Assembly (NCBI GenBank): GCA_022497145.1
Contig: MU385915.1
Span: forward strand, 62,001-126,000
Length of the DNA stretch: 64,000 bases
DNA from: Rostrohypoxylon terebratum
Lineage: Eukaryota > Ascomycota > Sordariomycetes > Xylariales > Hypoxylaceae
Direction: 5' to 3'
The translations under genes were made by a program, and so were the position numbers. Numbering within the stretch: position 1 is the stretch's first letter; the number at the start of each line of letters is the position of its first letter. Below, one piece after another: positions 34,265 through 43,976 of the stretch. The notes beneath the pieces were generated by a model, which worked only from the letters and a program-made list of their open reading frames with translations, made no database searches and was not told the DNA's origin.

Positions 34265-36106
34265 TTAACCCCCTCTGGATCCTCCAGGCCTCAAAACCGC
34301 CGGAACAAGCGATCGTCTCCTCTCTTCCGTTCTCGCCCCTATATTTCCTAATCCCTCTTCCTGGAGGTTCGAGGGGACGGTCGGAACAGGAGGCGGCGCC
34401 CACATATAAGGTGCCTCATCCGACATTGGTGACGGTACTAACCTCTCATACTGTCCCTGACTCCTCGTAGACGACGACAGCGACGAGACCATAGACGGAC
34501 TTCTCCTTACCGGCGACGTCACGCTTATCAGCGCAGGCGCAGGCGCCGGCATATATCCCAACGCAGCATTCATGACAATTATACTCTCCGACCGTTGACT
34601 CGCAGAATCAAATCCCTTTTCTCTTTCCCGGCCCCCCTCCATCGCCTGGCCCTCATACCCTATCCCTCCCCTGCCCATCTCAACCTCCATATCCTTCTCG
34701 CTATCCGAATCATGCTCGTCCCTCTCCTCCCTATTCCCACCCAACTTGGCAAACGCCACCACACCCTCAAGGTATTCCCTCTCCCTCTCCCGCCTCTCCT
34801 CCTCGCCGCGTCCGCTCACTTTCCTCGCGACCCAGATAAGTCCCGATATCCCGGTGGCTAGACCCGCTGCCTTGCCGACTGCGCGGAGGTAGCTCGGTTT
34901 CTTACCCCCTGCTCCGGCGCCGCTTCCGCCCTCTGCTGTTGTCTGACCGTTGAGGTTTTGTTGCTTGCGTCGGCGCTCTTTCAGGCTGAAGACGGCGAGC
35001 GCGGTTAGGAATTCGAGGGCTATTAGTGCCGCTAGGATTATGAGGGGGATGGCGTAGGTGGGGAGGGCGCTGCTGTTCGAGGTCGCGTGGGAGTTTGTAC
35101 CTAAATTGTTGGGCGGTGTGTTTAAGGTCGATGTAGGTGTCGATGTGGATGCGGATGTGCCTGTTTGTGTGGGAATCGGGATAGGCTGTAGTGGAGTTGT
35201 CGCAGCGGATTCTGCGTATGCAGTGGTGATGTTTGTCTCGCTATCGGCTGAGCTGGTATCTGTTATGCTGTCTTTGCTAGTGGTGGGGCTTGTAGGTTCG
35301 GTGCTGGTTTCGCCGTTGGGATGAGCGGTCTGACTCGGAGTGCTGTCCGCGGTGTCTGTGGTCTCGATCGCAGTATCCGAAGGCTTGGAAGGAGCATTCG
35401 TGGTTGTAGGAGGGACTGAAAGATGTGAAGCTGGAGGAGGAGAACTGGATCCTGTATTTTTTCCTGGGTTAGGTGTCTCTGCATTGTCCGTACTTTGACC
35501 ATCGGCCGTCGTTGGAGCTGCAGTTGGAGGTATTGTCGGTGTCAGTGTTGGTGGCGTTGTTGATTTTGCTTTCGTTGAGGGTGATGGTGATGTAAGATCA
35601 CCATCACCACCATCACCACCACTATTGCCACCACTACTGCCACCACTACCACCACTACCATCACTACCACCACTACCATCACTACCACCACTACCACTAC
35701 CACTACCACTACCACCTCCGCTGCCACCTCCACTACTACCACCGCTACCACTACCACCACCTCCTCCCCCTTCACCTCCTCCACTTCCACCTCCGCCTCC
35801 GCCTCCTCCTCCTCCACCTCCACCTCCACCACCTCCCTTTTTAATATTACCAGGTTTCGGTGTCCCTATAGAGGCATTTGTCTCTGTATGGCTTTCTTGA
35901 GCTTGGCTTGGTTGCGACGGCTTTTGGTTTTGATTTTGATTTTGATTTTGACTATTAGACTCTTGATCATGGCTTCCTTGACCTTGGTTGGATTCGAAGG
36001 CAGACGACCCAGCTTGTGGGACGGAGCCAAACCCACTACCTCCCGAGTGAGCGCCACCGGAGGCTCCTGACTTATCATTCTTCTTCGAATCATGGAAGAC
36101 GGGCAT
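34265..36106 (-). CDS. Gly/Ser/Thr-rich single-span membrane protein
   Basis: Single exon, 613 residues, ATG at 36106. Residues 1-90 are polar with NQNQNQNQ text. Residues about 92-165 are almost only Gly and Ser/Asp (GGT/AGT codon repeats). About 170-350 is a Ser/Thr/Pro-rich stalk with sequence suited to O-mannosylation. One strong membrane span lies at about 351-375 (YAIPLIILAALIALEFLTAL), followed at once by KERRRKQQ. The tail of about 235 residues includes a weaker hydrophobic patch, a charged Glu/Arg-rich stretch and Ser-rich text. The layout, a Ser/Thr-rich ectodomain, one span and a basic juxtamembrane segment, resembles fungal cell-wall stress sensors (Mid2/Wsc-like). However, there is no N-terminal signal peptide and no WSC or other named domain, so the role is uncertain. 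Topology with the N-terminus outside follows the positive-inside rule. Confidence 0.7.
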   Translation of the reverse strand: MPVFHDSKKNDKSGASGGAHSGGSGFGSVPQAGSSAFESNQGQGSHDQESNSQNQNQNQNQKPSQPSQAQESHTETNASIGTPKPGNIKKGGGGGGGGGGGGGGGGGSGGGEGGGGGGSGSGGSSGGGSGGGSGSGSGSGGSDGSGGSDGSGGSGGSSGGNSGGDGGDGDLTSPSPSTKAKSTTPPTLTPTIPPTAAPTTADGQSTDNAETPNPGKNTGSSSPPPASHLSVPPTTTNAPSKPSDTAIETTDTADSTPSQTAHPNGETSTEPTSPTTSKDSITDTSSADSETNITTAYAESAATTPLQPIPIPTQTGTSASTSTPTSTLNTPPNNLGTNSHATSNSSALPTYAIPLIILAALIALEFLTALAVFSLKERRRKQQNLNGQTTAEGGSGAGAGGKKPSYLRAVGKAAGLATGISGLIWVARKVSGRGEEERREREREYLEGVVAFAKLGGNREERDEHDSDSEKDMEVEMGRGGIGYEGQAMEGGREREKGFDSASQRSESIIVMNAALGYMPAPAPALISVTSPVRRSPSMVSSLSSSTRSQGQYERLVPSPMSDEAPYMWAPPPVPTVPSNLQEEGLGNIGARTEERRRSLVPAVLRPGGSRGG

Positions 36107-37124
36107 CGCTAAGGTTATTTCGACGACTCCTCTGATCGTCTCCTTGATTATAATCGTCTCCCTAAGAAATCATCATACAATTCGATAATGTGTAGCACGG
36201 TCTCAACACCATACTCCATATAAGAAAGCAAAGAAGAGACAGAAAGGTCAGAAACCACCACGGTGTGTTGACCGAAACTCCATCATTTTAACCACATCCC
36301 GTCCGCGATTGTAATACTGTTGTTATGTTACAGTTAATCTAATCGAATCAGCCTACCAGGGTACCTATTTCAGGATCCCGAGGCGCAGGCTGCAGCTATA
36401 TACCAACAGTACCGACGATGGAGGCGGCGCAGGCGGCGATCACACCTTATACTTCATCCGGGGCTGCAGGCACTCGAGTAAGATCCTACTCCATAATCTC
36501 GTACCTAATTTGGGGGCCGGTGCGGGACGGGTCTTGGGATCGGGATGATTCCCACATGCATCATGCCGTCGTTCTGTTTATTTTATGGAATTCTTGAAAA
36601 GTGAAAGGCTGGATATTGAATTACTCCGGAATTATTAACAGCACGAAGCCACCATACGTTGCCTTGTTTTATACGGTTGAGCAACATAGTGGCGTTTGCG
36701 GGGCTTGATGTCTCTCCCCGTGCCAAGACACGGGAACAGGAGCGATTTTCAGCTGCCGCTATATTGGTGGGTAACACCGTGTCATCCCGTACATATGTGG
36801 TCTTTTAAGCATCGTCACCAACAGTAGTTCAAAGTGAGTGATATCTCAATAAATTGATTGGTTACCAAATGGCGGCAGCGACGCGTGAAATGTCTCCCGG
36901 CCCCTGTCCTTCAACAACCTCATGCGGTAACATCGTTCATACTATGTACATACTAGTAGGATGTAGACAAGGGTCTTAAAATGACACTTCGCAAATTGTC
37001 ATACATCGTCCATCTAATCTCGCGTCATCCTCCCAGGCTCCCACCATTCCTAGCCTTAGATTAGATAGGTAAGTGAGTTAAGTCAATCAATCAACCTCGT
37101 ACAACTACCCTAATGGGCATTTAC
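36107..37124. other. intergenic region
   Basis: About 1 kb. No gene or RNA was recognised. It contains the promoter side of the Gly/Ser-rich protein gene and the 3' end of the methyltransferase gene. Confidence 0.5.
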
Positions 37125-38171
37125 CTAATCCACGAGCCTAGCCAAGTTCAATCCATCCCAAAGCGGGACCATAAAAGTTTCCAAACGGCTATTCTCTGCA
37201 GCCGCCTTATTGTATTTGCGGATGGCAGCAACGGCACCGGCTTCCCAACTGTTTGCGAAGTCGGCGGGCAGCCACGGATTCTCGGAACTCGAGTCGGCGA
37301 CGAGACCGCGGCGCATCGCATTGTCAGCCGCGATGATGCCGCCCTGTCGGAGGAGACGCTGCTTGGCGCCCGGTTGCGACATCTCTAGGATCTTGGCTAA
37401 GTATCCTGGGTATGCTGTCTTGTTCGCGTCAATGAAGATGATGTCATATGGCTCGTCGGGATAGGCGAGCTTGGGGAGACTAGTGGCTGGTTAGTAAGTT
37501 CCTTAAAATTAAAATAACAATTAAAAAGAAGCAGTCTCACGTCTCAGCAGCATCGCCGGTGTGAATCTCAATGTTGTCGTAACCGTTTTCCTTCGCGGCC
37601 TGCAGCGCCAACTCGGAGTACTCCTCGTCGTACTCGAGACCGGTGACCTTGCCCTGAGGTCCAACAGCGTGGCTCCAAATCACTATGAAAAGAGTTAATC
37701 ACGTGCTCTAAGTGATGAGTATCAAAAGTATGGAAGTGTGTCGGGGAAAATAAACCCCAAGCGAAGGCAGAAGGGATATCAACTCCCGAGGCAGGCTAAA
37801 GGGGGTGGAGGTGAACTCGGCAATACTCACTAGCCGAAAATCCAACATATACACCAATTTCAAGAACTACAGATACGTTAACCAAATATTCCTGATATGT
37901 CTCCAATGACTTCAATCAGATGTGAGCATTGGAGAAACAAGACGGGGGAAGCGGACATACCTCTCTTAGCGCCGATCATACGTCCGAGAAAGATCAAGGC
38001 CTGACTCTCGAAAGTCGAGATCATATAGTTGGAGTCATCACGGTCTCTGAAGATACGTGTGTGGTAATCTTGGAGCTTCTGAGGAATAGGGACTGAGACG
38101 GACTCAGAGTACTTGGAGACGCGGTCGCCCAGCGTCTCGGTAGCGTACATCAATGTTGTCCCTTCCTTCAT
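37125..38171 (-). CDS. class I SAM-dependent O-methyltransferase, caffeoyl-CoA OMT-like
   Basis: Predicted cation-dependent O-methyltransferase that transfers methyl from S-adenosylmethionine to a catechol-type hydroxyl. Exons: 38171-37961, 37866-37831, 37682-37541 and 37479-37125; 744 nt, 247 residues, the family's usual size. Introns are 94, 148 and 61 nt, all GT..AG, with phases that match at each join. SAM motif I, VLEIGVYVGFSAMIW, is rebuilt across exons 1-3 (from residue 71), with the 36-nt exon 2 carrying its core. Then come GKVTGLEYDEEYSELA, the metal-binding PYDIIFIDANK (Asp142, Asp147), GGIIAADNAMRRG (metal-binding Asp-Asn) and a C-terminal FMVPLWDGLNLARL. In-frame ATG at 38171; a TTG eight codons earlier was not used. 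No secondary-metabolism core enzyme is nearby, so the substrate is unknown. Confidence 0.9.
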
Positions 38172-39672
38172 CTTGATTCGATATGTCTGATGCAATAACA
38201 GATATATGAGTTTGAATATGTCTTGATAGCTGATAACTGTTAGCTGTTAGCAGCGAGTAAGTGAGGAGAAGGAGTGAAATTCTCGGGACGATACCTACTA
38301 AACAAAGAGAGATTGGTGAAACTAAGAGATGAAAGCAGCAAACAAGTCTATTATATATGTTCCCTCGTATGATGCCCTGACTCACTGTCACACTCCCGGC
38401 TTATCTGGAACAAATGGGAAACACAGGGTGAGATGATGAAGCGGAAAATGCAGAAAATCAAAGTTGCGGTTTGACAAGAAAAGATGAATTGATATAAGTT
38501 TCTAACTTTAAGGACTCATGGTTGGCTCATGGGAGTTGCAGACCAACGGTCCGACAAATTGCGTCACCTCGGTAATATATCCATAATTCCTTTGTCATTC
38601 ACTTCTCCTCTTTTCCAACTATAGCTTCCTTGCTATCCACTTGCTAAACCGTCTAGTGCCTGCCTAAGGTAGATAGGCAGTTAGGGTAGTTAGGGTAGTT
38701 AGGGTAGGGTAGGAAAGCCGGTGTTTCCTTACTAGGTAGCTCCCCCCGACTCCGGAGCCGAAACCCCGTTAACCGTGAGTGGTTCGCCGATAGATCCGAA
38801 GCGCGCGGATCAGATAAGATGGGAAAGCAGCCTGAGCAGCCCAGCCCAGAACTATTATCTCCGCATTTCTCAGCACATATTAATGCTAATTCCCGGCCAT
38901 TCACTTATATGACTCCTCGAACAATGGTTATACAATTTATTATGACTGGCCGTTACGATGTCGCACGAACACACCTCACTCTTCTCTTCCACGAAGCATC
39001 ACCAACATCAGGCATATTAATTGAACTCTACCTAGGACCTAGGACCTAGGTAGCCTTAGAGGTCACATAAATCACACCGCTAATATGACTACTACCCACA
39101 CGATATACAAAGCCGAAGCGACCCTCGGTCTCGGAAATCCGAGCGTGGAATCCTCGCCGAATTTACCTCTTCTATTCTCCTTTAAGAAATACGTCGGAAT
39201 TATCTACGTAGGGTTTTATTTCCACTCTCAGATTTGACATTCCAAATGAGTAAGACTGTAACTGTCGACCTTGACGTCTCTAGCGCTTACTTGTGCGACT
39301 GCTGCTCGCCCTTTACGGCCATCTGCTATCTAATTTGTAGCTACGACAGCTCCAACTAGGTACTGGTCACATAACTTGATGGGACTGAACTTCAACAATG
39401 GATAACAGTAAAGGAGTGTATTCGTTCAGAAGCATTTATCAAACAGCACCATGCGATAACAGTACATCGAACCATTCCTACCATTCCTACTATTCCTCCA
39501 CACATCCTCCATTATATTGTCAAGCCTCCTTAATAAGTACCTATTAAACATTGAACACGATCCAAACTCAAGTTAACCGCATCTCACCAACCCCTCCTCC
39601 TTCAACTTGCGCCAACCTAGGTCCTAGGTAGCTAGTAGGTAAGTACGTAGCCGGACACCCGTCACCGACGAA
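38172..39672. other. intergenic region
   Basis: About 1.5 kb. It contains repeats of TTAGGGTAG at about 38681-38713 and CCTAGG clusters at 39029-39055 and 39615-39650. No gene was recognised. Confidence 0.5.
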
Positions 39673-40461
39673 TCAAGTGAACACGACGACCGCAACGGCG
39701 ACAGCAACAGCGAGCTCGACGAGAACCACAACCCTGCTGCGCCCCTCGTCAACGGCGCCGGCGGCGCCGGCGGTAGCCGCGACCTGGTCCCTCGGCAGCC
39801 CGCTCTCGTCGTCGGCCTCGTCGTGGTTCCTGGGCTCCTCGGGGAGCCCGATATTCCCAACTAGGTCGCGGCGCCCCGCCTTGGGCGGCTCGTCGCCGTT
39901 GCCGTCGCCGTTGCCCGCGATCCCGGTCGCTTCGGGGTTCTTGATGTATCCGCCCCCCGTCTTCGACGGCCACCACCGCCGCCACGACGTGGTATCATCG
40001 CACGGCTCCGTCTCGATAGGCTCCCACGTCTCCGTGCATGGCTCTTCCGTTTCGATAGGCTCCCACGTCTCTGTGCATGGTTCCTCCGTCTCGATGGGCT
40101 GCCACGTCACGTGCCTCTCAGCGTACTTGGTCACCTTGCCCGTGTCCGTGGCCTTGGGAAACTCGGTCCACCAGGTGTTAGTCCATTTAGACCAGGTGCT
40201 CTTGGAAGGCTCCTCGTGCAACGCGACGTACTTCCCGGTCTTCGGGAAGTCCAAGCACGAAGTCGAAAAGGTGGTAGCTGACCAAGAAGGGTAAGGGTGG
40301 TGGGGGTAGGGATAGAGCTGGAACGGCGCCCCTCGCCCTACTTCGACGTGGACGGGAGCTTCGGCCGGTACCTCGACGTTGTTGACGTCATTCTCCGCAG
40401 GGACGGCGGCGCCCGCTAGGCCAATACTGGCCACGAGGACGGTAACGGCTGAGGTTCGCAT
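39673..40461 (-). CDS. secreted, probably GPI-anchored protein with a Trp/Glu/Cys repeat
   Basis: Single exon, 262 residues. The N-terminus is a signal peptide (MRTSAVTVLVASIGLAGAAV, cleavage likely near AAVPA). A Pro/Tyr/His segment follows, then a Trp-rich part (STWSKWTNTWWTEF). Three tandem 12-13-residue units follow: WQPIETEEPCTET, WEPIETEEPCTET and WEPIETEPCDDT, each with one Cys. The mature region ends acidic, and the last 19 residues are purely hydrophobic (VVVLVELAVAVAVAVVVFT) and preceded by small residues (GAAGA). That pattern fits a GPI signal, though a true membrane tail is possible. GC content is high. I know no named family; a cell-wall or surface role is inferred from the targeting signals. 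The repeat units are nearly identical in DNA and so may vary in number. Confidence 0.75.
   Translation of the reverse strand: MRTSAVTVLVASIGLAGAAVPAENDVNNVEVPAEAPVHVEVGRGAPFQLYPYPHHPYPSWSATTFSTSCLDFPKTGKYVALHEEPSKSTWSKWTNTWWTEFPKATDTGKVTKYAERHVTWQPIETEEPCTETWEPIETEEPCTETWEPIETEPCDDTTSWRRWWPSKTGGGYIKNPEATGIAGNGDGNGDEPPKAGRRDLVGNIGLPEEPRNHDEADDESGLPRDQVAATAGAAGAVDEGRSRVVVLVELAVAVAVAVVVFT
40021..40130 (-). repeat. tandem repeat of 39 nt in the secreted-protein gene
   Basis: Two nearly identical units plus a third diverged unit, 39 nt each, encode the WEPIETEEPCTET repeats. Differences are mostly at third codon positions, suggesting recent duplication kept under protein-level constraint. Confidence 0.75.
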
Positions 40462-41373
40462 TTTTGGCAGGTTGCTTCCGCTATGATTATGGTGACAGGT
40501 GTGATAGAAGGACTAAAAGGTGAGATTTAAGCTGCTTCAAAGCACGAGGTGGGTGGTAGAGCACGATAGGGAATTAGCCTGGGAAAAATTCATCCTGCCT
40601 CCCGGCCCGTCTTATCTTACCCTTATATATTGCTCATGTGAGCAGCACGACCGTTGGGACGATGTGTCAAAGCAATAGAAGCTAAGCCGTCACATTGTCC
40701 TCTTAGGACGGGTCCGTGGCCGCCTTAGGAGTGTAGAGATGGACGAGCACGGGAGTTAAGAACTAGCAGTTTAACTTACCATTTAGTTTGTCGCAAACTA
40801 CCAACTTAGGGGTTTCAATACAGTGCTGCTAAGTCTCGTAAATTCCCATGACTTCATGAGATATGATGTATACGATCGATTTTATGATTATACTCACGCA
40901 GCTCCCTGGAACAACCGTATATGGTTATTGATAGGAACAGGACTCACATCCAATTTGGGTTTGGCATTATGTAAATTTTATTTGTGGCATCATAGCTTCA
41001 ACGTAGGCACACGGTCACAGCATTCGTCATTGACAAGAGCACAAATGTGCCTAGAAGGGTGCTTTGGAGCTGATCGTCTTCACAATACTTGGCTAGGCAA
41101 AGCATATGGGAACAGAGCAACATGGACAGTCTTGGGACCTAGCACTTTCTCCTGACTGATTTGTTTCCTACAGCCAATACTCGGCTCGGTTCTTGCCTCC
41201 TGCCGTCTGCTTTTGTATATCTCCCCCTCGAAACTTGCTGCCTCCTAGTGTGAAGCCCGCAACCGCTATCGAATGCCAGTGCGAGCGTACCCAATGCTGT
41301 TGTATTTTACTCTTCCGGCACACCAGAAAATATGCCTACTCTCATGCGGTGACTCTGCGAAACTATCAGTTAG
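40462..41373. other. intergenic region
   Basis: About 0.9 kb between the promoter of the secreted-protein gene and the 3' end of the Orm gene. A 110-codon frame on the + strand (40823-41155) begins with CTG and has no recognisable content. Nothing else was seen. Confidence 0.5.
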
Positions 41374-42190
41374 CTATTTTCCCTCAAAGTAGACAGGTCC
41401 ACATAAACGTACGAAGGGTAATTTCGGTATGACCACCGCCAGCACAGCTAGAAAGTTGATGGTGAAGTACGTGAGGTCGTAGTGAGTATAGTGCGTACTC
41501 AAGAGAAATAGCACGATGGGAACACTGAGGAGGAACTTCTTGGCGGGTGTGTATTGTGCGCCATCGTCAATTTGCTCCCACATGTTGAGGTTATCGTATG
41601 CACCACTGTTGAAGTCGAACGGTACGCCACGGACGTAGTGAAACATAATGTAAGATCCGAACATGTAAGATATGTTTGTTAAGGTCCAGGAAGTCTCCTG
41701 AGAGACGCCGGGGATAACATCCCAGAGAATCTTCAGCGCAGCGATCAGAACAATGTGGATGGTCCAGGCTCCTGTTAATATTCCACTGTTAGCTTGCATG
41801 TCCTATTTGTATAGGAGACATGGCCGCAGTCCGAGAAAGCGAGAGAATGTATTCCGATATAATGATATATCTGATATTGTGGTATTATATATACTATTTC
41901 GACGTACCTTTAGCATTGACCCAGTTCGCATTGAGGTTCGGGAGAGCGGACTGATCGCTCAGTTGCTCTAGTGGTTCCTGCGGCTCCTGATATATCTGAA
42001 GGATACTACTAGACCGTCGTCTCCTCGTCGACTTAGAGTCAGTCATACCGAGATAGGTACTACCCCGTGCCGGGGGGTTCGTACCGGTGTCGTAGGAGAC
42101 GGTGCGGGGAATGAGGATTGGGGAAGGCACTTTGGCGGTATTGGACGGGGAATTCGACCTCGAAATGGGTTTGTTGGTTGTGGCCGTCAT
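41374..42190 (-). CDS. ORM1: Orm1/Orm2 (ORMDL) regulator of serine palmitoyltransferase
   Basis: Endoplasmic-reticulum membrane protein that binds and restrains serine palmitoyltransferase, so controlling sphingolipid synthesis. Two exons: 42190-41908 and 41771-41374 (136-nt intron, donor GTACGT, acceptor TTAACAG), 226 residues, matching yeast Orm1/2 in length. The conserved body NANWVNAKGAWTIH spans the splice. It is followed by PGVSQETSWTLTN, YIMFHYVRGVPFDFN, WEQIDDGAQYTPAKKFL and four hydrophobic segments typical of ORMDL. The fungal N-terminal extension (about 88 residues) is Ser-rich and carries RRRRSSS at 56-62, which fits the R-x-R-x-x-S consensus of Ypk1-type kinases that relieve Orm inhibition in yeast. 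ATG at 42190; a GTG two codons earlier was not used. Confidence 0.95.
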
Positions 42191-43976
42191 CCGCACAGCT
42201 CGGATCGAACGGGGACGATCTTCGTTGGCTTACGGGGGGAGGTGCTCGAAGCGTAGAGCTTGCTGGTGCCGTTACGCTGGCAGAAGCTTTTAAAGGGGAA
42301 CCTTGGAATAGCTAGCGACGGGCTGCTACGCAAGGAAACGGAATAGTAGAGATGGTCTAAAGGGGTATCGCAGAGTGGCAGCAGAGGACGAGGAGTAAAG
42401 GAAAGCTACGAAATGCTGCTTTTTAGGAGAGTGGCCTAAGGGACAATGTCATTGGAGGGTTGTGGACGGCGGACGCAGGTGCGGGATCGCGATGAGGCCA
42501 GACAGGAGACTTGAGGATTTTGAGACTTTCTAGTAACTTGTATTTTGGCACTTTCTTGACTGGAAGAAAGGCCGGGATTTGGTTGATCGATGATGAATAC
42601 TATTAAGTGAAGCGTATTACGAATAAAGTGGTCGGTCACGAAGTTTAGAAGGAGAATGATAGGTTCATTTAGGTAGAACGAGGCGAGACGAGAAGGGTTA
42701 TGGAAGGTGATGATCAAAGAGAAATAATAATAATTAGTTGTAGACTTGTAAACTTGTAGACTTTTGGTGTCAAGAACTCAAGGACAGGTTTATAGTGGGA
42801 CCCGATTTGGAGAACAGGGGTCGGAAGTACCAATGGAACACCAATGGAATACGGTATACCAATAAAATACCAATCGATGCTCCAATTTTTGGCGTGGTCT
42901 GCCTGGATTACTGCCAATGAATGCCTATTACTACTATGTACCTAGGTAAGTACCAATTATTACTGCGTGGCTACAGGTAGGTATGCCCAGAGATTTCGGA
43001 GCCAAAATTGGGTAAAATTGGGTCTCCTCCCTTTTCTTGTCCATTTATCTTCCAAGTTGAGTACCTTCCCCCCTAAGTATAATGTACCGAAGTATCGCAT
43101 CGACGTTTCCAAGTACCAAAGCTAAGGGCACGCAGCCAGGGTCTCACGAGATCACGTGATTATGATGCACTTGCATCTCAGGTTTCGAAGGTTTCCAGAC
43201 CATTGGAACAACCTTGAAGGCCCAAGCTTCTACTAGTAACTCAGTACCAATCTGCCAAATCAATGCTACTACGTAGTAGGTAGATTCTTGTTTAGATGAA
43301 TAATATGGATGGGTACTGTCCCGCTTGTAGGTACTGTCTGACTGTACTGTTGCATTGTTTTATCTGTGCTACGTTCCAAGGTTTGTTTCTAATTGTGCAA
43401 GTGCATCGCCACAAATTTGCCATTTCCATATTTCCCACATTTCCCACATTTTCCACCTGGGAAGTTTCCCCGAGATCTGCATCCATGGATGTAACCAAGT
43501 ACCTAGTTACCTAACAAACTCGATAATCTGTGCAGCAGTACGTACCATCAACCACATTTAATGCATTTAATGTTGCTTTAGGTAATCTCCTAAAAATCTC
43601 AAAGAGCCGCAATATCAACATTTGATATCGAAAAATTCATTTTCGAGATCGGTTGTCAATTGCTAGTACATTCCCCCATCATCAAATCATTCAAATACAT
43701 TGTCAGAATCACGTTTCGTTAGGTCGCAGCTTCCCAAGTTGAAACCCTGCCTACCTATTCGGCAGGTACTGCCCGACCTAGACGCGTTTTACAGTTCACG
43801 CCTCACAGGGAAAAAAAGAAAAAAAATTCACATTAGAACATCAGAACATCAAAACTTTCTTTTTCCCTTAACATACCCAGAGGTACCACATCTACCACAT
43901 CTACCACATCTAGGTCCGACATTTCACCATCAACAACCTTAGAATTTTGCCAATCCGTGCATGCACGATAATTGTG
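42191..43976. other. divergent intergenic region between Orm and the Air-like gene
   Basis: About 1.8 kb with two divergent promoters. A CCTAGGTAAG cluster lies near 42940-42955 and ACATCTACC repeats at about 43886-43911, just before the Air-like gene. No gene is recognised; frames up to 93 codons look random. Confidence 0.5.

Noticed and set aside
35542..35900. frames encoding poly-Pro or poly-Val opposite the Gly-rich gene
   Set aside because: They are translations of the GGT/ACC codon repeat in other phases, not separate genes.
37125..42190. possible secondary-metabolite cluster around the O-methyltransferase
   Set aside because: Neighbours are a surface repeat protein, Orm and a Gly-rich membrane protein; no synthase, oxidase or cluster regulator is present.
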